From Anopheles merus (lineage: Eukaryota; Arthropoda; Insecta; Diptera; Culicidae), in the NCBI RefSeq assembly GCF_017562075.2, contig NC_054083.1, forward strand, positions 9,740,768 to 9,804,767: a stretch of 64,000 nt of DNA, in the 5' to 3' direction. Positions within the stretch are counted from its first letter, which is position 1. Each line of letters starts with the position of its first letter. The position numbers were made by a program, and so were the translations under genes. Under the pieces are notes generated by a model. It ran no database searches and was not told where the DNA came from. It saw only the letters and a program-made list of their open reading frames with translations. Shown here one piece after another: positions 44,786-56,763 of this stretch.

Positions 44786-45024
44786 CTGTTAAAATATTTG
44801 TCGATTCAAAGAGGATTCTTACGCACGTGTTGTCTGGTTGAAGGTTTTAGCAAAAGAGAACGAGGTTTATTCAACAATTGACGTTCTTGCTTATTCGACG
44901 TTACGCTTAGCCTTTGTCGTCGTTTACATATGAGCGGATCGACTTCTTGCGCGTCGCACTTATTCAACAGATTTTGATAAGATAAGAGAATTCCCATATT
45001 ATAACCAGTTTTCGAATTCTAACA
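44786..45024 (-). repeat. copia 5' LTR, 239 bp
   Basis: On the minus strand it starts TGTTAGAATTCG and ends TTTTAACA, giving TG...CA ends with a TGTTA/TAACA inverted repeat. The primer binding site follows at once. No second LTR is present, so the element's other end is lost. Confidence 0.75.
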
Positions 45025-46716
45025 AACAACTTGCATGGAACTATTGGGAGCAAATACAACATTTTGTCCAAGCTTCACAATTTTTTGACGTGATAAATAC
45101 ATCGCCGCACTTATAGCAAAGGACATTTTGTATCAAAGTGTGACTCTTTTGCTGAGTTTTAGATTGGTTTAAAATATTTGATACATCTTTTAATGCCACT
45201 TTTTGTAAAAGATTCGTCCTGTATTTATCTGAAGTTAGCTCTGCAGATTTTTCTTGTCGATTTCGGTGTGGTTTCAATTGTTTTTTGCTAGTGTGCAGAC
45301 AGGTTGAGAAATGCTAATATTTTCGGAGTCTGCTGTGTCTAAATAAACAAATAGTAACATGATGTTGATTATCTTACAAAGTTAATTCAAACGAAATCAA
45401 TTTGGCTATTGTTTAGTGTAGCTAGCTCTAAAGGTTGTACAGTTTCTGATATACTTTGCTGTGATATGAAATTGTTGACAACAAAATCATCTTCTTTAAA
45501 AACCGATGGGTTGAATGGATGTATTCCTGTAGCAGAAAATCCATTTCTTGCAGTTGATCTGGTTGCAGCTTTTTCAAACGCTTCTTTTACTAGCGACGGA
45601 ATGTTTTAGAGTGAAACTGATTTTGCTACGAAACATTAGAAGAAGACATATAGTTAGGAAAAAAACTGATAATTGGTGTTGTTTGTCAACAGCGTCTCTA
45701 ATTTGACAGATGCGTTGCGGAGATGTGAGAGAGAAGGACATATAGCGCCGGCCAAGTAGCGATAGTCGAAAAGGTTCATCCCGAAGGAGTTGCGAACAAC
45801 GGATGAACTTGCACAAGCTAAGTAGAATGACCGTTATTTAGTTTGCGTGTGGTTTTAAAACAGGCACAGTGATGATAAACGACCTCTTTCTACCATTGTG
45901 CCAAGAAGATGTAAGTCAGTGTATTTTTAATTTTGATTTTAATTTAATTTTGAATTGAAAAAAAAAATGAAGTTTTCGTTTTTCCACTGCGCAAAAGAAA
46001 GAGCTTTGTTGCTGGACACAATAATAGGTAACAATGCATAATAATTACCTGGGTTATTTTTCATAAAAGTTTTTTTGTGGCTTGAATGTCCGTCCATAAC
46101 TAGCAGTATCGGAGAATCTACAGTTGGTCTTGTAAATGCTAAAAAATGGTCGAACCATTGCATGCACGTTTCCATAGTGCTCCAGCCATTCTTACTGCAA
46201 CCGAACTTTGATCCTTCTGGAGCACCAGTTTTTAGACCTTCGTTAAGTCTTTGTCTGGCATAGATAAACATCGGAGGTGAATAGTCTCCCCATGCAGACA
46301 TGGCCATAATTTCAGCAGTATTAGTGCCCCTTTCACTGCTAGATATCACTCCAACTTGATGTTCTCCCCTCTTGGCAAGAACTTTGTTCGGTTTTGTATG
46401 TACAGGCGACCCCCGAGTTACGACTGTATTTGGGACCGAAAAAAGAGCTCAAAGCAAGGCGTAAGTCGAAATCGTCGTAAGTCGAGAACAAATCGTTTAT
46501 AACCACAGGTTGTGAGTCGAAAGCTTAATTCAAATATTCCGTTAAGTTTTATGAATTTCCCATACAGTTACACGATTATACTACTATATTTAAGACAACA
46601 AAAAGTTATATTTTGTAGCAAATTTTATAGTTCAATGTATATTATATTTCGTTCAATATCATTAGTGTAAATAGAGAAAATATAAATGTAAAGAGCACTA
46701 TTATTCATCATCTGCT

Positions 46717-48395
46717 TTATTTTTTGACGATGAAATTTTCTATAGACAACTGCTTTAATGCATTTTTCTTTTCGTTGTAAATTGCCTTATAATACGCAAA
46801 CTCATCATTTACACGGCTTTTGAATGCTGCGAAATGCTGTTCATCGCTTTCCTGTGCTTCGATTTCAGATAAAGCAATGCTCAGATGCTCAAATGCTTTA
46901 GCTAATTTGGCTGCTGAAAAATCTCTCTTATGCACGCTAGGCACCTCACAACTTACAGTAGCAGCCTCATCATCAGAACTGTTGTTTTGTTCCTCAATAG
47001 ATTGCATTTCCAACAACTCGTTATTTGATAACGGCTCATTTTGATAAATAATAAGCTCATTGATGTCATCAATGTTTGCCTCAATGTGTAAATGCAACAG
47101 TAGGGATGCACATTGTTGTCTTATTTGTAGCACGTCATCTGCACTATTTTCTTCTAGAAAATCGTAATTTTCCTCATGAAATACATTTTTCCAACATCTA
47201 TTCAATGTTACTTGCGTTACCTCATTCCAAGCCGCTGAAATGTTGTTGATAGCGTCATAAACATTGTATTTTTTCCAGAACTCGATCAATGTCTCATGAT
47301 TTGTTTCTATGCTCTCAATAGCCTTTGAAAATGTTCGACGTAGGTAGTACGATTTGAAAGTGGCAATCACACCCTGGTCCATGGGCTGCAACAGTGCAGT
47401 CGTCCTGGGAGGGAAAAACACCACCTCTACATTAGGATGAATTTCATTTAAATCGACAGGATGTCCTGGGGCATTATCCAACAAAAGCAGAACTTTGAAA
47501 GGAATTTTGAGTTTTTCGAAATATGCTTTTACTTCTGGAATAAAATTTTCTTTAAACCATTCCAAGAAAATTACTCTAGTCACCCATGCTTTCTTGTTTG
47601 CTTTCCATATCACTGGAAGCGTCTGCGTGTCAATATTCTTAAATGCTCTTGGCTTCAGTGAGTGATACACTGCAAGTGGTTTAAGCTTGCAGTTTCCAGA
47701 TAAATTACCTCCTAACATTATGGTAATCCGTTCCTTAGCTATTTTGAAGCCTGGCATTGATTCAACTTCCTTGGAAATGAAGCTACGTGATGGCATTTTT
47801 TCCAATACAACGCCGTCTCATCGACGTTAAATATCTGCTCAGCAAGATACCCTTTTGTGTTTACAATATCGGCCAACTGCTTTGGAAATGATATCGCTGC
47901 AATTTCATCTGCACTGGATGCTTCACCGGTGATCTTAATATTATGCAGATTTGAACGTTTTTTGAACCGATTAAACCAACCAGCGCTAGCTTTAAAATCT
48001 TCTAGATCCTCTCTTTCTGACTTAGATCGTAAATCCTCGTACAATGATTTGGCTTTCTCTTGGATGTTTCTAGTGCTTAATGGAATTCTTTTATCCGTGA
48101 TATCGTCTATCCAAATGATAAGTAGTCTTTCCATTTCGGTTAATGTACCTAGCCTTTTTTGGGTTACAATCGTTCCTTGTAACGATATATTACCTTTAGT
48201 ACAATCTTTGATACGATCTTTGTTTTTTATGATTGTTTTAATCGTCGATACCGGCCGTTTCTTTTGTCTGGCAATTGAAGCAAAATCTTTCCCACTTTCA
48301 TACATACGTATTATCTCCAGCTTGTCCACAAAACTGATGGTACTTCTTTGCTTTGTTTTGTTCTCTGCTATTATCTTTTTTAAACCTTTCTCCAT
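46717..48395 (-). pseudogene. Tigger transposase, single 1-nt frameshift
   Basis: ATG 48395. The N-terminal HTH (SFVDKLEIIRMYESGKDFASIA) is followed by a CENP-B-type domain (WFNRFKKRSNLHNIKI). The first catalytic Asp is in IFNVDETALYWKK, the second in VLLLLDNAPGHPVD and the third in TALLQPMDQGVIATFKSYYLRR (DDD set of pogo/Tigger). Frames join at about 47,800, where a run of six A follows TGG; seven would keep the frame (KKMPSR). The full product would be about 570 residues, near the size of the TIGD1-type family. All catalytic residues are visible, so this is a very young or sequencing-affected copy. It would cut and paste the element at TA sites. Confidence 0.85.
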
Positions 48396-48774
48396 TTTTG
48401 ACTCTATTTAATGATCTATAAATAATATTAACACAATGCAAAATACGGTAGTGTAAGTACGTTTGAAGAAAAAGTCTCCAGCGAAGAAAAATACTCACTG
48501 CTTGAGTTTAAGTTCACTCTTCAATACCAAACATATGTGAATAACAACTGCAAGCCACGAGAGTTGAAGCGCACTAATTCAAATGTTTCTAGGCCAGTGC
48601 GCATTCATACAAGAAAATGTAGAAGCATTCACACCAATGCACGGGAACATGTGTTGGAGTTGCAAAAACCATCGATCTCCAACACAGGCTAAATTGCATT
48701 GTCCGCGCCCCACCGCAGATCGTATTGTCTACACGCCAGCGCCGACAGTATTGTTCGCACGCCAGCACAGACAA

Positions 48775-48998
48775 TAGTGATGGGTAAACTCGACAAATCG
48801 CAACATCGAAGTGGCTCCGGAAGGTATGTGAAAGGAGTGTGGTATGTTGTATGGTATGTGAATACTCAGTGCTCCAAACCGTGTGCTAAACCATTTGGAG
48901 CCGCCGGGATCATTTGGCTCCGGGTGGAATCGTGGAGGAATTACTGATAATCAGAAACCTTTCGGCGCTGTGGGTACGAAATCGAGAGCCCATCACTA
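48775..48998. mobile_element. small hAT-like MITE inside Tigger, 224 bp
   Basis: The left end TAGTGATGGGTAAACT and the right end AGCCCATCACTA are inverse over the TAGTGATGGG core, the same termini as the 1.3-kb element at 36.6 kb. The flanking octamers (ACAGACAA and GTAGCCAG) do not match well, so an exact target duplication is not shown. Confidence 0.55.
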
Positions 48999-49890
48999 GT
49001 AGCCAGGATTGTTTTATACGTGATTCAACACATACATACATGTTGTATCACACACGGTTTTCGCGCAAAACGTCGATGATGAACACGAGACACACGAAAC
49101 CGACAACCAAGAGAACATTCCCAACAAAAAAGAATAGAGGGACAAATAATATAAAAGAAAGCATGTGAAATGTGTTTATACTTTTTTCTAAAAAAGAAAT
49201 CTAAAAAAAATCGTTACGGATAATATGATCTAGAAATCGTTTTCAATTGTATATTATTTAATCTTCTCGACATCATTTCGATATTCCCTTAAAGTAATTA
49301 TCGAGAATGTATTAGTTTATTCCAAACATTTAATTTTTTTATTCAGTGAAGGCCATTAATTTTTAACGGTTGCCGGTGAAAATTAAAAAATAACTGTCAA
49401 TTTGAACAAAATAACAACTGTCAACTGTCAACATCAAAATCGTCGTATCTGCGAATCGTCGTATCTCGAGGGGGTCGTAACTCGGGGGACGCCTGTACCT
49501 GAAATGATTGAAAGAGATGCAATAAATATGCTTTTTATACAAAACATTACATATACATTCTGTGGAGAATCCGGTTTCATCCATGCTCCATATTTTGTGC
49601 GGAGGAAAATCTTGTTCGCTAAATACCGCGTCCAACACATCAAAAAATTGCCTTACGCTTTCTTTGTTAAAGCCTGTAGCCTTAGCAAAAGATATATGTT
49701 TTGGTGTTCTCACTGTAATGTTTGGATGTGGATCCATGAATCCTTTCAACCAATTCACTCCTGCGAGCCTAAGAGTTTTATTAAATGGGAGTGCTATATT
49801 GTTCGATTCGGCTACCTCGAAAGCAACTCTTCTCATTTCTCTTGGCGTCAGCCCATAGCATTGTTTCGCCATGGTTATGATGTGTTTTTG

Positions 49891-49921
49891 GGTAAAAGTA
49901 ACAAGTTTTGTTACTTTTACC
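49891..49921. repeat. 12-bp inverted repeat upstream of pogo-like ATG
   Basis: GGTAAAAGTAAC and GTTACTTTTACC are separated by 7 bases, ending 19 bases upstream of the ATG at 49872. It is possibly a terminal or regulatory hairpin of the pogo-like element. Confidence 0.5.
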
Positions 49922-50171
49922 AAAAAAAAACTGACCGTTACCACGCGACCGACCAAAGTCTATCTTTCAAATAAAAAATATTTAAAACTGCGATGAAAAT
50001 AAAAGTTTTATGTTTTAAGATTAAACAATATCAAGGAAATTTAATTCTGAAACACAAGTAATATACAAAGTTTATGAAAAATAGTCAATAAAAGTTCTAA
50101 TAAACTCTTGAAGCTTTAAATTGGAGTAACATTTCCAAAATTAGAAAATAAAACAATATGTAAAATGCACC

Positions 50172-51328
50172 TGTTCTTACTTTCCTCTGAATCGTTATCC
50201 GGTTGCTATGGATCGCAATCCATGAGAATGGATCGCAATCAACTTAGTCTGAATCGTTGTCAGCTACATTTGGATCGTTTTCAGCTACGTTTGGATCGCT
50301 CTCAGATCCCTTTGGATTTTGAAGTAGCTCGCGCAAATTTCACTGCAGCGCAACCGTTTATTCAGTGACCGCGGGACACATTTGCATCCCAAGGAAAAAA
50401 ATAAATATTTAATGCATTCAATTGTAAAATCTAATCGTATTTTTTTATTTGAAGCTTACATCACTATTCCACCTACACCTGTTCTCACTTTCCTCTGAAT
50501 CTTTATCCGGTTGCTATGGATCGCAATCAACTACGTCTGAATCGTTTTCAGCTACGTTTGGATCGTTTTTAGCAACTTTTGAATCGCTCTCAGCTACCTT
50601 TGGATTTTGCGGTTGTTCGCGCAAATTTTATTGCAGCGCAACTGCTGATTCAGTGACCGCGGGACACATTTGCATCCCAAGGAAAGCATTAAATATCTAT
50701 TTAATGCATTCAATTATGAAATCTAATAATATGTTTTATGTGAAGTTTACATCGCCATTCGTACTTTATTGATTATTTGGCCAAGTTTTCCAAACAAACC
50801 TGCACAATCTACTTCTTTTTGACGTAACGACCTGTGTGGTCATTCGGTCCTGTTTAGGCTTTCGAGATTTCGTGGTCAGTTCATTCATTCATTCATTCAG
50901 TTCTGTTTAGGCTTTCGAGATATTCCTTCTTTGCTGTCTGGTTGGGAATCTATTCTGACGCGTAGAAGCCGACAAATCTGTCGAATGTTATTCATTGCTT
51001 AAAAATGGGGTTTCAGCACAAGTTCTCAATTGGGTTCAAACATAGATTAATATGAAATTGTTACTTTTCATATCGTCTTTTATGATGTGAATCGTAAGGT
51101 ACGCCAAGCGGTCACTAAATAAAATTTGCGACGCAACGAAATTTGCGCGAGGTACCGCAAAATCCAAAGATAACTGAGAGCGATCCAAACATTGCTGAAA
51201 ACGATTCAGACGTAGTTGAAAATGATTCAGAGGTAGTTGAAAACGATTCAGACGTAGTTGAAAACGATCCATTCTCATGGATTGCGATCCATAGCAACCG
51301 GATAAAGATTCAGAGGAAAGTGAGAACA
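50172..51328. mobile_element. foldback-like repeat with minisatellite arms
   Basis: A block starting TGTTCTTACTTTCCTCTGAA occurs at 50172 (plus), again at 50480 (plus), and inverted ending at 51328. Each block includes CCGGTTGCTATGGATCGC, then a 21-bp minisatellite of the form CGTCTGAATCGTTTTCAGCTA / CGTTTGGATCGTTTTCAGCTA, then TTGGATTTTG and GCGCAAATT. The two direct copies also share a trailing ACCGCGGGACACATTTGC block. No coding sequence. The outer copies face each other, which fits a foldback-type or composite MITE. Target duplications were not identified. Confidence 0.55.
50808..50935 (-). repeat. SINE tail fragment, internally duplicated
   Basis: It starts at a TTCTTTTTGACG tail, then GACCTGTGTGGTCATTCGG and TTTAGGCTTTCGAGAT, resembling the second SINE subfamily (26.56 kb). 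The TCTGTTTAGGCTTTCGAGAT segment occurs twice around an (ATTC)n run at 50,881-50,897. Confidence 0.5.
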
Positions 51329-51349
51329 GTTGTAACAAGTTAAAAATAC

Positions 51350-53125
51350 GTAGACAACGGTTTTAATCCTAGGGATCTTACCTAAATGACGAATTGTCAA
51401 AATGCTCTAGATTTTTACGTAGAATAAAGAGAAGATGTCTGAGCTAATATAATAAAATAAGAATAAAGAGAAGAAGAGAGCTGCCAATTCTGTTATAAAA
51501 TCTGACAGATAGGCGAGATAATCGCGGTTTGTGTATGGAACCATCCTTGGTCTGGTGACGATTGAATGTGCCAAGAAGAAATATTTTTTTATCGATTTGC
51601 GAATCAAATTATTTATTTGACATAGTTGATGCAAAATAGAATCCACAACCCGTTTCTTTACTCGTTTTTTTTTTTCAAACAAATTTACCAGGAAAAGTAA
51701 AAAGAATCGGGGTTTGCGTTACCGCGAAAATCTCAGGAATACCGAAGTTGGAAGGAATCTCTGCGAAACAGCTATCGCGATCGGAGGCGCGGAAGATTTG
51801 ACAGCCCAACTGTTCTACAACTGTTATAAACAAGGTGCGAATTTCACGGTACCGCGACGATCTCGGTTGGTCTGTATAACGTATGAAATGTCGATTTCTG
51901 ATGTTCGGATGAAAAAAAAATTAGTGTTAAACAATTTTTTATCAAACGAAAACAATTCATTTATCAAACCCATATATCTGCAACAATCGTCGCATTTTAC
52001 AATTGCCGACGATTCTGATTTTGCGCTTTTTTGCTAAAGTCTGGATGGCCAAATGCTCTACATGACGACACCTCCTTTTTACCCATTTTACTCTGCCTGA
52101 TTTACTTAATCCACCTCGGTCCCAATATGGAGTTTGCCTGTTCGTTTCACCTACCCGGTTTTGGCAGGAAGCTGGGTTCTGGTGGAATATGGCTGCAACA
52201 ACATCTTCGAATAAACGCAGGAAAAATGTTGAATGAAATCATGTTTGACAGAAGAGTGAATCAAGTCGATATATTAAAAAATGTAGCTTTCTAACATTTA
52301 TTATTTTATTTATTGATTTTCTTAAGCCCAAAAACCCAGAACCTTACAGAATAATTGCAACCATATGTAAACACAAAAACTGATCTTCGGCATAACTCAC
52401 AGAAAATAGAAAGCGAAAGTAAAACACAAAATATAACAGGAGAGAAATGCACCATATAAATAAAGATACAAGATATGACCGAGCACGCACGCAGACAGAA
52501 ACACAGTTACGCACAGTACGTGCAGTTGAGCAGTTCTGTTAAGTCGTTTCGGTCAAATCTTAACTCTTACAAACAAGTCAAATGTGTAGTTAATTTAATT
52601 GTGTCCATTCTTCTCTTGGAGCCCCGATGGCTTCCAGCGGTCATCCGAAAACTCCGCTCTGTTCCAATGAAATGTACCTTGTGAGTGATGTCTAAAAATA
52701 CAACCCCATTGATCTACCCCGTCGCGTACGAACCGAATGTTACATGTTGTATAATAATAACAATTTCTTACTTCTAATAAAAACTTCTTGACAACTACGC
52801 ATTTGACTTTGCTAAAAAATCCACTCGAGATGAAATAAAAGAAGACCAGGTTGAATTTCAATTTTCAGTTTGACAATTGGCTTAGCTCTGAAGAATAAAT
52901 TCCATAATTTGAATGACTGTATTGCTCTTTTTTAAGAAGCCTTAATAACAGAGATTTACAAGTCAATTTTATTTAAACCGTTGTCTATTTAATAAATTTG
53001 GCCTGCGCGTCCACAACTTGAAACCAAAATCATTATCACTCCTTTATTAGGTAGTGGAATATTCATGGTAAAAATATCGTTTTTTATTTATGTCATCTTT
53101 GTAATTATCGCATTTTTTTTCTTTA
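51350..53125. other. non-coding stretch, nothing recognised
   Basis: Only short frames without recognisable motifs. A pair of CCGCGA(A/C)AATCTC / CCGCGACGATCTCGG blocks near 51,720 and 51,855 suggests a local duplication or a small unrecognised element. Confidence 0.4.
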
Positions 53126-53129
53126 TGTG

Positions 53130-53443
53130 TGTTGTGACCCGACCTGCCGAACTTGCAATCGCCGTTACTGCAGTCACTCACCACTGACAGTCCTGCCAGC
53201 GTGTCGATGTGTTACTGTGAGCGGTTCGGCAGGACAGGGCAATGATCGCATGCCAGGCCAACGAAGGGGAGCGATGGTGCCGAACACGTTGGATGTAACG
53301 CGCACTTACAAGAATGTCCTCGGTGTAAGCCGTCGCAAGTTTTTAATAAATCATTTATATTAATTGATAAAGTTTAATAACGTGTGCAGTATATGTAGCT
53401 AGTAATACCCAACATTAAATATCACAAAAACCTCGTTACAACA
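53130..53443. repeat. possible solo LTR, 314 bp
   Basis: The left end TGTTGTGACCCG and the right end CGTTACAACA form an imperfect inverted repeat (TGTTGTGAC against TGTTGTAAC). The inside has an AATAAA-type signal near 53,345 and a GC-rich first half, as in gypsy-type LTRs. A target duplication is not evident, so this is tentative. Confidence 0.35.
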
Positions 53444-53545
53444 CAAAAATGTGTTATACAAATTAATCGCAATAACTTCAATCGTACGCTGTTTATATAA
53501 TTTGAAACAACCAGGCACCGTAGCCTCATCTAGAGTCATCTGTCA

Positions 53546-53596
53546 AATCATCTGCCCATTTTGCCCCATGTGCGACTGCCCATTTTGCCCCCATCG
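53546..53596. repeat. duplicated TGCCCATTTTGCCCC motif
   Basis: Two copies at about 53,549 and 53,577 (28 bp apart), and a third beyond the other end of the CR1 element at about 58,486. This may be target-region repeat sequence split by the CR1 insertion. Confidence 0.5.
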
Positions 53597-53622
53597 CATT
53601 ATTTGATTGTTTTTGCTTATAT

Positions 53623-53653
<31 letters not shown>

Positions 53654-53749
53654 TTTCATATATATAAACCGACGGACCATCATGTCTAATCGGCAACCTT
53701 ATAATTAAATTAAGGAGCATATAAATAAACATCTAGTTATAAGCAAACA

Positions 53750-56700
53750 TTACATGTGACGTAGACGCAATTTCTCCTTGAACGTGGAAGTAGACATACT
53801 AAAATCGAACAAATCTAACACTTCATTGAACTCGAGGGACATACGTATAATAGGGTGTCCCTGGCTATGGTTGTTGCGGGTACGCGGAACACGGAGATGG
53901 AAATTGGATCTAAGAATCCGACAGGGAGCGAACAAATTGATGCTGGCTAGTAATGCCGGGGAATCGATCTCTCCGTTAAGGAGCCGAAATATGAAAAGGC
54001 ATTGGGCGTTTTTACGTCGAGAGCAGAGTGGTTCAAGTCCGAGAAGCAGACACCGCTGATGGTAGGTGGGCCGAGCGTGGTGGGATTGCCATGGAAGGAG
54101 TCGAACCGCGTACCTGGTGAGTCTCCGTTGAATGGCTTCGAGGCGATTGATGTCACCAACGCCAAGCGGGCACCAGATCGGACAGCAGTACTCCAGGCAC
54201 GACCTTACGATGGCACAGAAGATCGACTTGACGCACATGGGATCGGTAAACTCGCTACAGGTCCGCGTAATTAAACCAAGTAGCTGATTTCCCTTCGCAA
54301 CAACGCTATCGATGTGAGGGCGAAATGACATCTTCTGATCGAGTAGCACCCCCAGATCACGGATACATGTCGTGCGAGCCAAAGCCGTGTTGAGCATAGT
54401 GTATGTAAACGTGATGGGGTGACGGGCTCTGCTGAATGATATACACTGGCATTTATCAGCACACACTTGGAGAGCGTTTCTGCTGCACCAGCTATCCAGA
54501 TTCTCAAGGATCGTTTGAAGGCGTACACAGTCACTGTCGTTTCTAACTGGAGCGAATATTTTTACATCGTCGGCGTACATTAGGTGTTGGCCTGGCGGTA
54601 AAACGAAAGATAGATCATTAATATAGATGAGGAAGAGTAGCGGTCCCAAATTACTCCCTTGAGGCACACCGGAGGAGCTGGTGAAAGAGTGAGAACGATG
54701 AGATCCTATACTTATGTAGTACGAACGACCAGTTAAATATGAACGCAGCCAGGTGATGTGCCAGTCGAGGAAACCGAGTTTTTTTAGCTTCGAAAGTAGA
54801 ATATCATGAGAAATACTATCGAACGCAGCCCTGAAGTCGATATATACTGCATCAACTTGAGTACCACGATCCATGTTGTCGAAGCAGTAGCCAACAAATT
54901 CAGCAAGATTTGTGGTGGAAGATCTCCTTGGGAGAAATCCATGCTGACTAGGGCTCATATAGTTTTGAACTGCTGTGAGTAGCGGATTGTATAGAATGAG
55001 CTCAAACACCTTTGCACAAGCGCATAGGGATACAATGCCACGATAATTACTAGCATGAAGTCGACTGCCTTTTTTATGGATAGGAATCATTCGCGCGTGT
55101 TTCCAGGACTCAGGATACGTGCCACGCATAAGGGAATCATTAAATATTTTGGCAAGAATGGGTGCGAGTGATTGACGGCAGTGCTTCAATATGTATGCGG
55201 GAATATTGTCAGGTCCAGATGATGTAGATGGTTTTATATCGTTGAGTGTGCACGCAATTAATGCTTCGTCAATTGTGGGTATAATAAAATCGATAGCATC
55301 CGATGGAGTATTGCGGGTGGCCTCTGCTAGTGTGTTAGGATTGTGAACAGGAAGGGTGAATGCATCAGCGAAACGATTGGCGAGAGTGTTGCAAATATCG
55401 GATGTATCGATACTAGTTTGGCCATTGTAGCTCATTGACGGAGGGATACTTCTTATATTGCGCCGTTTGTTCCAGAAGCTCCAGAACCGTGTCGGCTTAG
55501 AAAATAGCTGCCTTTCAGTACGGCGAATGAAGGAGCGGTAGAGCACACGATTATGTCGACGATAATTGTTCAGTGCATCGAAAAAAATTCTCCTATGCAG
55601 CGATGATCTCGTTCTACTGTAATCCGCGTAGGCTTTTGATTTTATTTTTTTCAACCGTCTTAAAGATGCATTAGACCAATCGGGGCCAGGCTTTCGTTGA
55701 GCAACAGGAACGCAGGAATTAATCGCTGAGCGCATAAAAACGCTAAAGCAATCGGTGGCTTCGTCGATAGTGGAAAAGTTGGAGCAGTCAAAATTACGGT
55801 CAAACGACACAATAAGGGCATTCATACGTTCCACATTCGTTTTGAAGAAAATTCTATTGACTGTACTGCGAGTGTGACTGTTGGTGGTGTGGGATAGTTG
55901 TACGGGATAATAAATCATCATATCCAATGAAGGATGATGAAAGTCCTCACTTAGAAGTGGAATACTACAGTGTGTTACGTATGGAGGAAGTTCTCTAGAG
56001 CCGAAGTACCATTCACAGAGTGCAGAGGTGTGATTGAGTCGCACAAAATATTGGTTGCGGCAAGGTTTGCGAAGACCAGATCCAATTGACGCCCAGATTG
56101 ATTTGCAATACCACTCAACTGAAATAATCCGGTACTATGCAACCCATCAACGAAATCGGTATTAGCCACGGAATTGCATAAAGGTGCATAATGCATGACA
56201 GAATAACATGGAGAGCAATCGGTGGCTTCTGATGTATTAGTCAGCTCCCATCTGATATCAGGTTTATTGAAATCTCCGAAGACGTATAATAAATCGCTCT
56301 CTTTAATGCGGCTTGAAATTTCACGTACACTATCATGTAAAGCGTTCATCACTGCGGGGTCATTCGCATGACTAGGCGGAATGTAAACAACGCCGATGTA
56401 AACAGAGACACCTGGCAGCAATGTTTTGATCCAAAGTTGTTCCAGTATGGTATTAGGCGATGCGATTTCACATGTCGGTATTGAAGAGGAACTTGCAATT
56501 AAAACACCCCCACCGCGTGAGAGGGCACTGTTGGAAAGATTCCTATCGCACCTGTAGATATGATAATGATCGTCAGTGAGGAGCGAAGAAGGTATGGACT
56601 GAGTAAGCCAAGTCTCGGTAAGAATGATAAAATCATATTCTGATTCTGATAGCGCCAGGCGAAGATTTGTAGTTTTCGTTCGTAGACCACGTACATTTTG

Positions 56701-56761
56701 GTAGTAGATAGAGAGACTGGGATGAGCTGAACGAGGTGCATCGCCGGATGCTGTGCAAGAT
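53750..56761 (-). pseudogene. CR1 ORF2: endonuclease-reverse transcriptase, one frameshift
   Basis: The frame begins right after the ORF1 TAG (56766-56764) and is continuous with ORF1: PSLSIYYQNVRGLRTKTTN, IILTETWL, RGGGVLIASS, YVFGDFNKPDIRWE and LDLVFAN (endonuclease). A frame change near 56,030 leads into the 764-codon stretch 56044-53750. Its reverse transcriptase has STSSGPDNIPAYIL, NYRGIVSLCACAKVFE, YIDFRAAFDSISHDIL (Asp), GVPQGSNLGPLLFLIYIND and YADDVKIF, and it ends with the CR1-type C-terminal region. No AUG is present in frame between the TAG and MNAL, deep inside the endonuclease (near 56,350). The protein copies CR1 RNA at nicked sites. Confidence 0.82.
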
Positions 56762-56763
56762 TG

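Larger units (their letters stand above)
42289..45024 (-). mobile_element. Ty1/copia retrotransposon, 3'-truncated
   Basis: On the minus strand the order is 5' LTR (45024-44786), primer binding site, gag, protease, integrase and the start of the reverse transcriptase region (LESIEANDTWTIVDLPPGRKAIG), where the sequence stops at about 42,289. Most of the RT, RNase H and the 3' LTR are missing. It lies in the 3' end of the pogo-like gene. Stops and frame changes are frequent. Confidence 0.8.
46403..49495 (-). mobile_element. Tigger (pogo-group Tc/mariner) element, complete, 3,093 bp
   Basis: The terminal inverted repeats start CAGGCGACCCCCGAGTTAC on the left and CAGGCGTCCCCCGAGTTAC (inverse of right end); the 22-bp arms differ at one position. 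It is flanked by TA target duplications (46401-46402 and 49496-49497). It carries one transposase gene, 48395-46717, and a small MITE at 48775-48998. Subterminal GTCGTAAGTCGA and CGTCGTATCT repeats are present. Confidence 0.9.
45025..49872 (-). pseudogene. pogo/CENP-B-type DDE transposase gene, twice interrupted
   Basis: ATG 49872 opens the N-terminus with a CENP-B-type HTH region (WLKGFMDPHPNITVRTPKHIS) and the first catalytic block IWSMDETGFST. A Tigger element occupies 46403-49495. After it come KPNKVLAKRGEHQVGVISSSERGTN-type sequence, WSTMETCMQWFDHFL and the second catalytic block ILLVMDGHSSHKK near 46,090. Decayed sequence follows, and then the conserved C-terminal ARNGFSATGIHPFNPSVF (45,420-45,600) and a zinc cluster (CYKCGDV...C...WTKCCIC). 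In the cluster a TAG replaces the expected Trp. The frame ends at the copia LTR. A short intron with acceptor TTTCAG lies just before the Tigger insertion; its donor is no longer clear. It is related to the Tigger inside it only at superfamily level. Confidence 0.7.

Noticed and set aside
47857..48411. 184-codon plus-strand frame inside Tigger
   Set aside because: It is the antisense of the recognised Tigger transposase.
49402..49974. 190-codon plus-strand frame at the pogo-like 5' end
   Set aside because: Antisense to the recognised pogo-like N-terminal exon and crossing the Tigger end; no motif of its own.
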